Assembly (NCBI GenBank): GCA_945889005.1 | Contig: CAMDBI010000025.1 | Coordinates: 1-56,384, forward strand | Direction: 5' to 3' | Source: Bacteroides fragilis | GTDB taxonomy: Bacteria > Bacteroidota > Bacteroidia > Bacteroidales > DTGW01 | DNA length: 56,384 nt | In this document: positions 1 through 7,762 of the stretch, in pieces | Position numbering within the stretch: position 1 is the stretch's first letter | How the letters are laid out: each line of letters begins with the position of its first letter | Notes under the pieces: model-generated | What the model saw: the letters and a program-made list of their open reading frames with translations, nothing else | What the model was told of the DNA's origin: nothing | The model's database searches: none | Position numbers and translations under genes: made by a program

Positions 1-408
1 GACGGAGTCTCTATATATTAATATTGGAACAGTCTAAGATTCCGGCGCTACGCGCCTGTTGACGCATTTACAATGATTCTCTAAAAAGGTTTCAGGGCTC
101 TGCCCTTTTGTTTCAAAAATATTAAAAAAAGCAACGTAGTTGCGAAATATTTGTAGGAAATTATTGAAAGTCCATGTTTAGGGACTGAGTCCCGATATCT
201 TTTTTATCATATTTATCTAAAATAATCAGCATATAATCAAATGTTCCGGCACTACGTGCTTTAAAATGCTACCGCTTTACTTTTCTACAAAGATTTCAGG
301 ACTAAGTCCTTAGATTTCAAAAATATTTAAAATAGCAACATGGTTGCGAAATATTTGTAGAAAAGAAATATCCAGCCCTTGTTTAGGGACGGAGTCCCGA
401 TATCTTTC
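1..408. repeat. REP-like hairpin repeat block, left of the transposase gene
   Basis: This gene-free stretch is made of 13-nt hairpins, each a 5-bp stem with a 3-nt loop, such as GGCGC-TAC-GCGCC near 43, AGGGC-TCT-GCCCT near 103, GCAAC-GTA-GTTGC near 140 and GGGAC-TGA-GTCCC near 181. Bases 1 to about 182 are one copy of a 182-bp unit that returns twice at 1026-1390. Many hairpins are followed by CGAAATATTT or CGATATCTTT. No coding potential is seen apart from the transposase that starts at 412. Confidence 0.85.
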
Positions 409-411
409 TAT

Positions 412-870
412 TTACAGCCATTCAAAAAGATATTGCTCATTAAAATCAATATCCAGTTTTTTTAGAATTGACAAATATTCATCTTTAAACGTATTCCTTT
501 GATGATGAACTGGTTGATTTAAAATGTATTTTATTACGGAATCGATTTGCGATTTTGAATATGTAAACGACCCATAGCCATCTTGCCAATTAAACTTACC
601 TAATACCAATTTTTCCTGATTGATCCATTTCGAAGAACTTGCTTTAATATCGGCTGTAATTGTTGCAACAGATATTGCCGGATGCAAACCAACTAAAACA
701 TGAGTATGGTCTGAATTGCAGTAAATTGCAAGAAGTTTTGATTTGTTGTTGGTAACAATTCCTGTTATATATTTTTCAAGTTCATCTCGAAAGCTTTCTT
801 TAATAAGATTTTCCCTACCTTGAACAGCAAAGATAACCTGAACATAAAGCTGAGAATAGGTATTGGCCAT
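412..870 (-). CDS. IS200/IS605-like Y1 transposase, probable REP-associated tyrosine transposase (RAYT)
   Basis: A 152-residue single-strand DNA transposase of the Y1/HUH family. The HUH metal motif is H55-T-H57 within SDHTHVLVG. The likely catalytic tyrosine is Y115 in KYILNQ, and the family pattern WQDGYG...NQPVHHQ...TF is intact. The length is normal for the family. Hairpin repeats abut the gene on both sides: a GGGAC/GTCCC hairpin at 386-398 just past the stop and a GGTGC/GCACC hairpin at 888-900 just before the start. No subterminal left and right ends of a classical IS200 were recognised. A housekeeping RAYT that acts on REP-like hairpins therefore fits better than a self-mobilising IS. 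The family call is secure; the RAYT role is inferred from context. Confidence 0.88.
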   Translation of the reverse strand: MANTYSQLYVQVIFAVQGRENLIKESFRDELEKYITGIVTNNKSKLLAIYCNSDHTHVLVGLHPAISVATITADIKASSSKWINQEKLVLGKFNWQDGYGSFTYSKSQIDSVIKYILNQPVHHQRNTFKDEYLSILKKLDIDFNEQYLFEWL

Positions 871-1410
871 GATGATTCTAAGATTTCGGTGCTACGCACC
901 TGATTTCAATTTTTGTTTTATTTCTACAAATGTTTCAGGACTAGGTCCTTAGATTTCAAAAATATTTAAAATAGCAACATGGTTGCGAAATATTTGTAGA
1001 AAAAATTAAACAGCCCTTGTTTAGAGACGGAGTCTCTATATATTAATATTGGAACAGTCTAAGATTCCGGCACTACGTGCCTGTTGACGCATTTACAATG
1101 ATTCTCTACAAAGATTTCAGGGCTCTGCCCTTTTGTTTCAAAAATATTTAAAATAGCAACATGGTTGCGAAATATTTGTAGGAAAAATTAAACAGCCCTT
1201 GTTTAGAGACGGAGTCTCTATATATTAATATTGGAACAGTCTAAGATTCCGGCGCTACGCGCCTGTTGACGCATTTACAATGATTCTCTACAAAGGTTTC
1301 AGGGCTCTGCCCTTTTGTTTCAAAAATATTAAAAAAAGCAACGTAGTTGCGAAATATTTGTAGAAAAGAAATATCCAGCCCTTGTTTAGGGACGGAGTCC
1401 CGATATCTTT
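871..1410. repeat. REP-like hairpin repeat block, right of the transposase gene, with a 182-bp tandem duplication
   Basis: Two nearly identical units of about 182 bp begin at 1026 and 1208, with a third start at 1391; the same unit also occupies 1-182. Each unit carries a GAGAC/GTCTC or GGGAC/GTCCC hairpin, a GGCGC/GCGCC or GGCAC/GTGCC hairpin, an AGGGC/GCCCT hairpin and a GCAAC/GTTGC hairpin. The last two lie between outer inverted arms, CTACAAAgATTTC on the left and GAAATATTTGTAG on the right. Copies differ by paired substitutions that keep the stems. Bases 1411-1526 hold no recognisable feature. Confidence 0.85.
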
Positions 1411-1526
1411 GTATTCTCCTCCAAATACAATTTTTCGAATTCTTAAATATTAATCACAAAGCTATTATTCAATTGTTAACTAATGAATAAGAATAAATAA
1501 ACATTTTGTTAAAATTTAAAAATGCA

Positions 1527-1576
1527 TTATAGCCAGCCAAATGTGCTACAAAAAAGCAGGTTTTGGCTGGCTATAA
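1527..1576. repeat. 15-bp inverted repeat at the 3' end of the ATPase gene
   Basis: Perfect 15-bp arms (1527-1541 and 1562-1576, core TAGCCAGCCAAA) enclose a 20-nt loop. The right arm overlaps the ATPase stop codon at 1571-1573. The arms match the core of the inverted repeat at 3001-3060 on the other side of the gene, and the loops are related too (TGTGCTACA here, TGTACTACA there). It could be a terminator, a protein-binding site or an end of a mobile unit. Confidence 0.8.
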
Positions 1577-2995
1577 ATCGATAAAAAGATGTTCGAGGTC
1601 AAGACTGTTTTGCACAAGCTGTTTGCTGTACTCGTTTTCTTTTATTCCATAGGTGGTTATAAATGTAACAAAAATGCTTTTGCGGGTTTGGGTGCTTTTT
1701 TTGAAAGCATCGATTTTGTTAGAAATGGCGAGCATATAACTTTTGTCTATAGTAAACTCTGTGTTATAAAATTTCATTTCGCACAGATTTATTACATTGT
1801 CGTTGCGGTCAATAAGCAAATCAATTTGAGCACCGGTTTCCGAGCCTTTTTCAATCCAACTACCTTGCGTTGAATGAATACCCGATATTTTTAAGCTTTC
1901 TTTTATTTGAGCAATATGTTTCATACAAATGGTTTCGAAGCTGTAGCCTGCCCATGTCTTATATGCCGGCTGTTGCTGCATCGTTAACCAATACCCGTTG
2001 CCTGCGGGCTTCGTGTTTTCGATAAATCGAATGTAAAAAACCGAATACTCGTCAGTAATACGGTATAGGGCATCCTTGCTGCCGCTGTATGGTAAATACT
2101 TTTCGATAAAGCCCGAATCTTCGAGTTCCTGAAGCACTTTGGTAAGTGTACCGCCCGATTGGAGTTTGCTTTGTTGCACCATCTCGTTACGTGTCATGCC
2201 CTTGCGCACGCTAGCCAAAATACGGATAATTCTCTCGTGGTTCTCGTGTTGGGCAAAAAGCGATGCAAACACATTTGAAAATTCCGATTTCAGAAACCCG
2301 TCTTTTGTAAAGCACAGACGGTCGATAGCCTGCGCAACGCTTTCGCCACGGCTTATCTGGTCTATGTAATATGGAATACCACCGATGGCCATATATAACT
2401 GTAGAACATCGTATTGTGTAAAAACTATATTGTTTTTCTTAAGCAATTGCTGTGTTTCGTGGAGGTTAAAAGCCTTGAGGTTTATTTTTTGAGTAATTCG
2501 GTTGTGTAAGCCCCCCTTGTTTCGTATAATTTTATTGACAATATACGATGCAGCCGAGCCGCAAATAACTACAATTATATCCTTGCGCTTTGATGCGTAT
2601 GCATTCCAGAAATTTTCGAATGCCGGAAGAAAATTCGACTTAGCCGAGTCGAACCATGGAAACTCATCGATAAATACTACTTTTTTGCTTTTTATCTGTA
2701 TCGAGTCTAAGTATAAACCCAACTGATGAAATGCTTCTATCCAGTTTGTCGGTCTTTTTACCTTAGATGTTTTAAACTTCAACAGAGCATTGTTGAAGTT
2801 CTGTAACTGTTCTTTGAGCGTTACATTGTAAATGCCTGTAATTTCGAAACAAATGGAGTTTTTAAAGAACTCGCGAATCAAAAAAGTTTTGCCAATTCGA
2901 CGACGTCCAAACACAGCAATCAATTCAGACTTTTTGCTTTGTAATGTACTGTTAAACAATGCTTTTTCGTTATTTCTTCCAACAATCTGGGTCAT
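1571..2995 (-). CDS. DUF234-type AAA+ ATPase with C-terminal PD-(D/E)XK-like domain
   Basis: About 474 residues from the ATG at 2995, which opens MTQIVGRNNE. An ATG 24 bases upstream would translate the adjacent hairpin and is less likely. Walker A is GRRRIGKT (residues 30-37) and Walker B is VVFIDEFPWFD. A winged-helix-like middle follows. The C-terminal DUF234 region contains AQIDLLID...CEMKF, the acidic and ExK spacing of a PD-(D/E)XK nuclease fold. Such ATPases are common in archaea and Bacteroidota and their cellular role is poorly defined. The gene is isolated on the minus strand between two copies of one long inverted repeat. Family call good; function unknown. Confidence 0.85.
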   Translation of the reverse strand: MTQIVGRNNEKALFNSTLQSKKSELIAVFGRRRIGKTFLIREFFKNSICFEITGIYNVTLKEQLQNFNNALLKFKTSKVKRPTNWIEAFHQLGLYLDSIQIKSKKVVFIDEFPWFDSAKSNFLPAFENFWNAYASKRKDIIVVICGSAASYIVNKIIRNKGGLHNRITQKINLKAFNLHETQQLLKKNNIVFTQYDVLQLYMAIGGIPYYIDQISRGESVAQAIDRLCFTKDGFLKSEFSNVFASLFAQHENHERIIRILASVRKGMTRNEMVQQSKLQSGGTLTKVLQELEDSGFIEKYLPYSGSKDALYRITDEYSVFYIRFIENTKPAGNGYWLTMQQQPAYKTWAGYSFETICMKHIAQIKESLKISGIHSTQGSWIEKGSETGAQIDLLIDRNDNVINLCEMKFYNTEFTIDKSYMLAISNKIDAFKKSTQTRKSIFVTFITTYGIKENEYSKQLVQNSLDLEHLFIDL

Positions 2996-3000
2996 AAAAT

Positions 3001-3060
3001 ATGCGTTATAGCCAGCCAAATGTACTACATTTTTGATAGTTTTGGCTGGCTATAACGCAT
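3001..3060. repeat. 20-bp perfect inverted repeat upstream of the ATPase gene
   Basis: Arms 3001-3020 and 3041-3060 are perfectly complementary over 20 bp and flank a 20-nt loop. The repeat ends 5 bp before the ATPase start codon and 7 bp from the stop codon of the NUDIX gene. It is a second copy of the element at 1527-1576, in the same loop orientation. It may end the phn operon transcript, control the ATPase, or mark a mobile cassette. Confidence 0.85.
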
Positions 3061-3066
3061 ATTTTT

Positions 3067-3678
3067 TTAAATCTTACTTTCTTTGAGCTTTTTCACCCAT
3101 CCAAAAACCTCTTCAACCTGCATTTTATGGTCGTTGTGCCAAGGACTCAGGTTCAAGCTTTCCTCAATTTTAATAAACTTCAACTCGTGACTTTCAAACG
3201 ACTTTTTTAATTCGCCATTCATATAATTGCATAAATAGAGAAGATGAATTGACCCATGAGGTTGGTTAAACTTACCGGGTTTTCTGGTATATATTTTTAC
3301 AAGCTTCTGAATTTCAATAGTGAAGCCGGTTTCTTCTTTAAATTCACGAACGATGGCTTCCTCGGGCGATTCGTGAACTTCGACCCATCCAGCCGGTAAA
3401 CCCCAGCAACCATCGTCGGCTCTCCGGTCTAAAAGTATTTCACCTTCTGCATTTATTAATGCGCCTTGTACGCCAACTTTTGGGGTAATATACCCAAGTT
3501 CTTGTGTAAAACGGTTTTTTATTTCATCAGTTGGCAGGCCTGTTAAATCAGAGTATTGAGCTGAAACCAATTCCATCAATCTAAAGTATCTATCTAAATT
3601 GTACTGATCTTTTGTGTAGTAAATACCCATTTGAGCGATAGCGCGAATTTCGTCTAAGAAGTCTAATTTGTTTGGCAT
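3067..3678 (-). CDS. NUDIX hydrolase, last gene of the phn operon
   Basis: A 203-residue protein with an N-terminal helical region (about 1-65) like the N-terminal domain of some NUDIX nucleoside-diphosphate hydrolases, then a NUDIX fold. The NUDIX box is complete: G-x5-E-x7-RE-x2-EE-x-G, seen as GWVEVHE...REFKEETGF. The start codon directly follows the stop of the GNAT stump (TAAATG), so translation is probably coupled. The substrate is unknown; as the distal member of a C-P lyase operon it may act on a ribose or nucleoside polyphosphate by-product, which is inference. A decayed NUDIX gene lies near 32.1 kb. Confidence 0.88.
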   Translation of the reverse strand: MPNKLDFLDEIRAIAQMGIYYTKDQYNLDRYFRLMELVSAQYSDLTGLPTDEIKNRFTQELGYITPKVGVQGALINAEGEILLDRRADDGCWGLPAGWVEVHESPEEAIVREFKEETGFTIEIQKLVKIYTRKPGKFNQPHGSIHLLYLCNYMNGELKKSFESHELKFIKIEESLNLSPWHNDHKMQVEEVFGWVKKLKESKI

Positions 3679-3816
3679 TTAGTTTTGGGCACCTTTAATA
3701 ATTTCTTCTTTTTTAATACCGATACTCCAGAAGGCATTCTTCAACATGTCGGTCACACTATCGAAGTTCATTTGGTCGAAACCATCTTTTATCGTGTATT
3801 CAATTGCCGTTTCCAT
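3679..3816 (-). pseudogene. N-terminal stump of a GNAT-type acetyltransferase (45 codons)
   Basis: A short frame of 45 codons, METAIEYT...IIKGAQN, lies between the hexapeptide transferase (9-bp gap) and the NUDIX gene, whose ATG adjoins its stop. The part FDSVTDMLKNAFWSIGIKKEEI resembles the first 40-odd residues of GNAT acetyltransferases, which continue for another 100 or more residues that are missing here. E. coli PhnO, which N-acetylates aminophosphonates, is a GNAT, so this may be the relic of such a gene. Because the frame is in register and tightly packed, a retained small coupling peptide cannot be excluded. Confidence 0.55.
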
Positions 3817-3825
3817 ACGTGTTAA

Positions 3826-4479
3826 TTAGCAATACTTCTCAATAAATTCGTCGATCGAAAGTAAGTCGTTGAAACGTGTTTCGAGCATTGGGCGATCCCA
3901 GTTCCACCATTCCGATTTGAGAAGCTTGGCTATTTGTTCGTCGGTAAAACGCTTCTTGATAACTCTTGCCGGTGTACCTACAGCTACTTCGTAGTCGCCA
4001 ATATCTTTGGTAACAATGCCTCCGGCACCAATCACTGCGCCAATGCCAATTTTTACGCCAGGCATCACTATTACCCTTGTTCCAAGCCATACATCGTGCC
4101 CAATTTCGCAGTGGTGGTCTTTGCGCCATCCAAAAAAATCGGTATCGTCGACCTCGTCGAAACCATAACGTTTTCGTCGGTATGTGCTGTGGTGCTGTGT
4201 AACTCTCCACTGCGGATGATTGCCGGGATTTATGCGTGTGCCATTGGCTATAGAGCAAAATTTACCGATAGTTGCCCATACAATCGATACATTGCCCGCG
4301 GTATAGCTGTAATCGCCAAAGCTCGACTCCGAAATTGAAGTGTTGGCACCTAAGGCAGTCCAGCTACCTATATGACTGTCGCGTATTTTGCAGCTAGGGT
4401 GAATGTATGGCTGCTCGCCCAACTTGCGATCTTCTGGCTCAGCTGGTTTTTCGGGGAAATAATCGATGTGGTGTAGCAT
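3826..4479 (-). CDS. Phosphonate-operon hexapeptide-repeat acyltransferase
   Basis: About 217 residues from the ATG at 4479 ([10 protein letters not shown]); an upstream ATG at 4521 would run back into an intergenic repeat. Left-handed beta-helix repeats are evident ([53 protein letters not shown]). An insert holds [11 protein letters not shown], and the catalytic-type histidines of xenobiotic acetyltransferases are plausible there. It matches the phosphonate-associated hexapeptide transferase subfamily. The likely role is acylation of an aminophosphonate or another pathway intermediate; the substrate is not proven. It lies downstream of the 2H phosphoesterase, separated by an inverted repeat. 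Confidence 0.82.
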   Translation of the reverse strand: MLHHIDYFPEKPAEPEDRKLGEQPYIHPSCKIRDSHIGSWTALGANTSISESSFGDYSYTAGNVSIVWATIGKFCSIANGTRINPGNHPQWRVTQHHSTYRRKRYGFDEVDDTDFFGWRKDHHCEIGHDVWLGTRVIVMPGVKIGIGAVIGAGGIVTKDIGDYEVAVGTPARVIKKRFTDEQIAKLLKSEWWNWDRPMLETRFNDLLSIDEFIEKYC

Positions 4480-4499
4480 GGTGTATATTTTTATTTTAA

Positions 4500-4567
4500 A
4501 CTCAAAGGCGCAAAGACGCAAAGAAATTATAATTCAAAAAACTTAGCGTCTTGGCGACTTAGCGTTA
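4500..4567. repeat. Imperfect inverted repeat of the GCAAAGACGCAAAG type
   Basis: The left part carries AAAGGCGCAAAGACGCAAAG and the right part CTTAGCGTCTTGGCGACTTAGCGTT, which are imperfectly complementary. A second copy is at 40728-40790. It sits in the gap between the 2H phosphoesterase and hexapeptide transferase genes, so it may act as an attenuator or RNA-stability element inside the phn operon. Confidence 0.7.
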
Positions 4568-4574
4568 ATATTAT

Positions 4575-5384
4575 TTATTTTACAAAGTTAAAAATGGGGT
4601 AGTTTGGCTCGGTTTCGAAGCTCGACAAGTCGGTGTAGCTTCTCAACTCGGCTTTTGCTATATGAAATACAGCTTTCTCCCAATTATATGATGAGTTTAT
4701 ATCGTTGATGGTATTAGCAAGCAAGGTTCTTTCTTCAGTGTTTATTGCCCTTCCGAGATAAGCCAGTGTTGTATGCCCAACGAAAGGTCGTGTCCAACGA
4801 ACATCAGCTTGTTTCATCTCGGGATTGCCATAAAACTGATTCCTGAAACCCGAAATAGCACTATAATCGCTTTCTTCCGAAAATGTTCCCAGCACTGCTA
4901 AGCAACTGCCAAATACATTGAGCCCCGTCATTTGCATTTTCAACGGGTTGTTTATGTTACATAGTTTTATTTTGCCAAATGCTTCGCGAATCATATCGGG
5001 ATATTGGTTCAAAATGCCTCTTTTTACTATATTTTCGAAATAGCGGGTGTCTGAAAGGGTGTTGGCTACTGTCTGGTGGTAGCTGTCTTCGGGTAAAATG
5101 AAGTAAGTCTGCTGTTTGTTGAGTCGTTCGTTGAGGTAATGGTTAATGGAATTGAGGAAATCGACCAAATCGTCGTTAAACGGATTGTTGGCAACCATCG
5201 ATACCACTGCAAAACCGTGGTAGGGTTTTATGATCCACTTGTCGCCATCGAACACGAACTTGTCGGAATTGCGAAGCGCATGCGATTGCAAATGAATATT
5301 ATCTGAAGTTACAGCGTATTGCTGGCGTGCCTGATACTCGGTATAATCAAAGTCAGAAACCGGTTTTTCAATTGTAGTATTCAT
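4575..5384 (-). CDS. 2H phosphoesterase-superfamily protein, candidate cyclic phosphodiesterase of the C-P lyase pathway
   Basis: A 269-residue protein with two HxTx motifs about 100 residues apart: H103-Q-T105-V and H204-T-T206-L. This is the signature of 2H phosphoesterases, which open 2',3'-cyclic or ribose 1,2-cyclic phosphates. Its start overlaps the second phnM by 17 bases, so it is translated with the operon. The C-P lyase reaction ends in 5-phosphoribosyl 1,2-cyclic phosphate, normally opened by the metallo-beta-lactamase-type PhnP. No PhnP is visible in the window, so this protein is a reasonable functional substitute. DUF1045-type 2H proteins are known from other phn operons. Fold call firm; substrate inferred. 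Confidence 0.78.
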   Translation of the reverse strand: MNTTIEKPVSDFDYTEYQARQQYAVTSDNIHLQSHALRNSDKFVFDGDKWIIKPYHGFAVVSMVANNPFNDDLVDFLNSINHYLNERLNKQQTYFILPEDSYHQTVANTLSDTRYFENIVKRGILNQYPDMIREAFGKIKLCNINNPLKMQMTGLNVFGSCLAVLGTFSEESDYSAISGFRNQFYGNPEMKQADVRWTRPFVGHTTLAYLGRAINTEERTLLANTINDINSSYNWEKAVFHIAKAELRSYTDLSSFETEPNYPIFNFVK

Positions 5385-6561
5385 ACATTTTTATGGGTTT
5401 TAAAGAGTATTCTCCGGAAATATTGCCACCCACAATGGTTTTGTCTAGTATAGGTATTTCATCCGAAGCATCGACCAATAGCATGTCGGCATCTTTGCCG
5501 GGTTCAATGCTGCCTTTGAAACCATCTATGCCTGCTGCTTTAGCGGCATTGAGCGAGGTAAGGTTGGCGGCTTGTGGCAAGCTTAAGGTTTTGTTGCGCC
5601 ACAAAATAAATATGCTGTGCAAAATCGAGGGTGGATAGTAGTCTGAACAAAGAATATCGACAATACCTTCCGATACAGCTTCCTGTACGCTTAGATTACC
5701 GAGATTCGACCCTCCACGAAGCACGTTTGCTGCACCGCCAATGGAATGCATCTTCAATTCTTTTGCTCTACGAGCGGCTTGCATAGTTATAGGAAATTCG
5801 GCAATTTCGATTCCCAAAGAATAATTACGGTCAATGGCTTCTACTGTGCGGTCGTCGTGCGATGCAACGGCAATATTGTTTTTCTTAAGAAAGGAAGCAA
5901 GTTCCTGTATTTGCTTCAGGCTTATTTTGGGGCGCTCCATGCGTTCTTTAATATCTCGTTCTGCTTGTTCTTTGGTCATGCGTTTGCGCTGACAGAACTT
6001 CTCAAACTTTTCACCCGACAGCAACTCTTCGGTTGGGGTATGATCCATAAACGAGAAAAAGGAAACAAAACCTCTTTTTACCAGTTCAAAACACAAAATG
6101 TATTCGTCGAGACCGGTAATTTCGTAGCGCAGGTGAATTTTATTGTTGATAAGGGTATGATGGTTACAGGCATTGAAAACTTGCTCGAATACTTCCATTC
6201 GGGAGTATTTACTTCTGAAATCTTTTTCGTATTCGCGCGAGCCGAGGTGCATAGAATGAAACACGGTGGTAATCCCATTTCCACACATACGTTTTTCTAA
6301 CTCACGAAAGGCAACATGTATAGGAAAATCGGCAGCCGGGCGAGGACAAATCTCGTTTTCGATAGCATCGGTGTGCAAATCGATAATACCCGGTAACAAA
6401 TACTTTCCATCGGCCTCTATTACTTCTTGAGTATATATACTCGAGTTGAAAGAGCTTTCAGAAATTCTTACAATTTTACCATTTTCGACCAATACCGAAC
6501 CATTGGCAATTACTTCGGTAGGCGTTACTATATGCGCGTTGTTTATAATCAAGTTATTCAT
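5368..6561 (-). CDS. phnM: PhnM-type ribose 1-methylphosphonate 5-triphosphate diphosphatase, second copy
   Basis: A 397-residue amidohydrolase-fold enzyme that removes pyrophosphate from alpha-D-ribose 1-phosphonate 5-triphosphate, giving the C-P lyase substrate. Metal-binding features are present: LPGIIDLHTDA, FMDHTP, ASHDD near residue 230 and CSDYYPPSILHS. Its ATG overlaps the TGA of the upstream phnM in an ATGA arrangement, and its end overlaps the 2H phosphoesterase gene by 17 bases. The two phnM copies are clearly homologous along their whole length but well diverged, so the duplication is not recent. A shifted substrate range is possible. Confidence 0.92.
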   Translation of the reverse strand: MNNLIINNAHIVTPTEVIANGSVLVENGKIVRISESSFNSSIYTQEVIEADGKYLLPGIIDLHTDAIENEICPRPAADFPIHVAFRELEKRMCGNGITTVFHSMHLGSREYEKDFRSKYSRMEVFEQVFNACNHHTLINNKIHLRYEITGLDEYILCFELVKRGFVSFFSFMDHTPTEELLSGEKFEKFCQRKRMTKEQAERDIKERMERPKISLKQIQELASFLKKNNIAVASHDDRTVEAIDRNYSLGIEIAEFPITMQAARRAKELKMHSIGGAANVLRGGSNLGNLSVQEAVSEGIVDILCSDYYPPSILHSIFILWRNKTLSLPQAANLTSLNAAKAAGIDGFKGSIEPGKDADMLLVDASDEIPILDKTIVGGNISGEYSLKPIKMYEYYN

Positions 6562-7757
6562 AATGATCTGCTATATTCAAAAACCGGATTTTGTTTCAGT
6601 TTAAAGTTAGAAGAAATATTGCCCGAAGCAATGGTTTTAACCACTAAAGGTACATTGTGCTCGTAGTTGACCAACACTAAATCTGCTATTTTACCCTTCT
6701 CGATACTCCCAGTAGTTTGGTCAATCTTTACTGCTTTTGCAGCATTGAGGGTTGCTAGGTTTACGGCCTTATGCAAAGGCAATACACCTTGGTTATGCAA
6801 CATGAATATACTGTGCAATATTGCAGGTGGGTAATAATCGGAACAAAGTGTATCCATGAACCCAGCAGCAATGGCATCAAGAGCATTTAGATTGCCACCA
6901 GTTGATCCTCCGCGAAGTACATTTGATGCACCTCCTATGACCGATAGTTTAAGCTCGGTTGCACGGCGTGCAGTGTCCATTGTAATCGGAAACTCGCATA
7001 TATTAATTCCTAGAGCATTGTTTTCTTCAACTTTCTCAATAGAGTCGTCGTCGTGAGAGGCAATAGGTATGTTTTTGGAATGCAAAAAATCGGTTAACTC
7101 ACGAATTTGCTCTTTAGAAATCTTGGGTCTCGATTGTTTTCGCTCGAGTTCCAAAAGTGCTTCTTCTTTTGTCATCCCTCTTTTAGCAGCCATTGCTATA
7201 AATTTCTCTAATGGATATTGTCCTTGACCTGGAGTGTGATCCATAAACGAGAACAACGAAATGTAACCCTTTTCGACGAGCTCGTAGCAAAGCTCATAGT
7301 CTTTGTTACCGCTTATTTCGAAACGAAGGTGTATTTTATTATGAATCATTGTATTTTTCTGCGATTCATCAAACACCTTTTCGAATACTTCCTTTCGAGA
7401 ATATTTACTTCTCAGGTTATACTCAGCATCCATGTATCCGAGGTGAATAGAGTGGTATACTGTTGTGATTCCAACACCACAAAGTCGTTTTTCTAGTTCA
7501 CGAAATGCCACATCGATTGGAAAATCTGCTGATGTACGAGGATTTATTTCGTGATCCATAGCATCGGTATGAATATCGATGATACCCGGTAAGAGGTAAT
7601 TGCCCTGAGCATCGATCATTAGGCAATCGTGCTGGTGTTCCATAAACGGAGTTTTAGCAATTTCTGCTATATTGCCGTTTTTAACCATTAACGATCCTCC
7701 TGCTATAGTCTCATTGGGCGTTACAATGGTCGCGTTATTTATAACAAAGCTTTTCAT
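6558..7757 (-). CDS. phnM: PhnM-type ribose 1-methylphosphonate 5-triphosphate diphosphatase, first copy
   Basis: A 399-residue PhnM with the full set of family motifs: LPGIIDIHTDAMDHE, FMDHTPGQGQ, ASHDDDSIE, GGASNVLRGGS and CSDYYPPAILHS. PhnM hydrolyses the triphosphate made by PhnG/H/I/L so that PhnJ can act on the 5-phosphate. The gene begins 5 bases after the phnL stop and overlaps the second phnM by 4 bases. The length matches the family (about 380-400). Confidence 0.94.
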   Translation of the reverse strand: MKSFVINNATIVTPNETIAGGSLMVKNGNIAEIAKTPFMEHQHDCLMIDAQGNYLLPGIIDIHTDAMDHEINPRTSADFPIDVAFRELEKRLCGVGITTVYHSIHLGYMDAEYNLRSKYSRKEVFEKVFDESQKNTMIHNKIHLRFEISGNKDYELCYELVEKGYISLFSFMDHTPGQGQYPLEKFIAMAAKRGMTKEEALLELERKQSRPKISKEQIRELTDFLHSKNIPIASHDDDSIEKVEENNALGINICEFPITMDTARRATELKLSVIGGASNVLRGGSTGGNLNALDAIAAGFMDTLCSDYYPPAILHSIFMLHNQGVLPLHKAVNLATLNAAKAVKIDQTTGSIEKGKIADLVLVNYEHNVPLVVKTIASGNISSNFKLKQNPVFEYSRSL

Positions 7758-7762
7758 TGATT

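Noticed and set aside
412-870. Complete self-mobile IS200 element
   Set aside because: No defined left and right ends were found; instead REP-like hairpins surround the gene.
2996-3019. Earlier ATG for the DUF234 ATPase
   Set aside because: The extra eight residues are encoded by the inverted repeat; the ATG at 2995 gives the standard family start.
5746-6300. A 184-codon frame antisense to phnM
   Set aside because: It mirrors the codon pattern of a conserved enzyme and has no recognisable domain.
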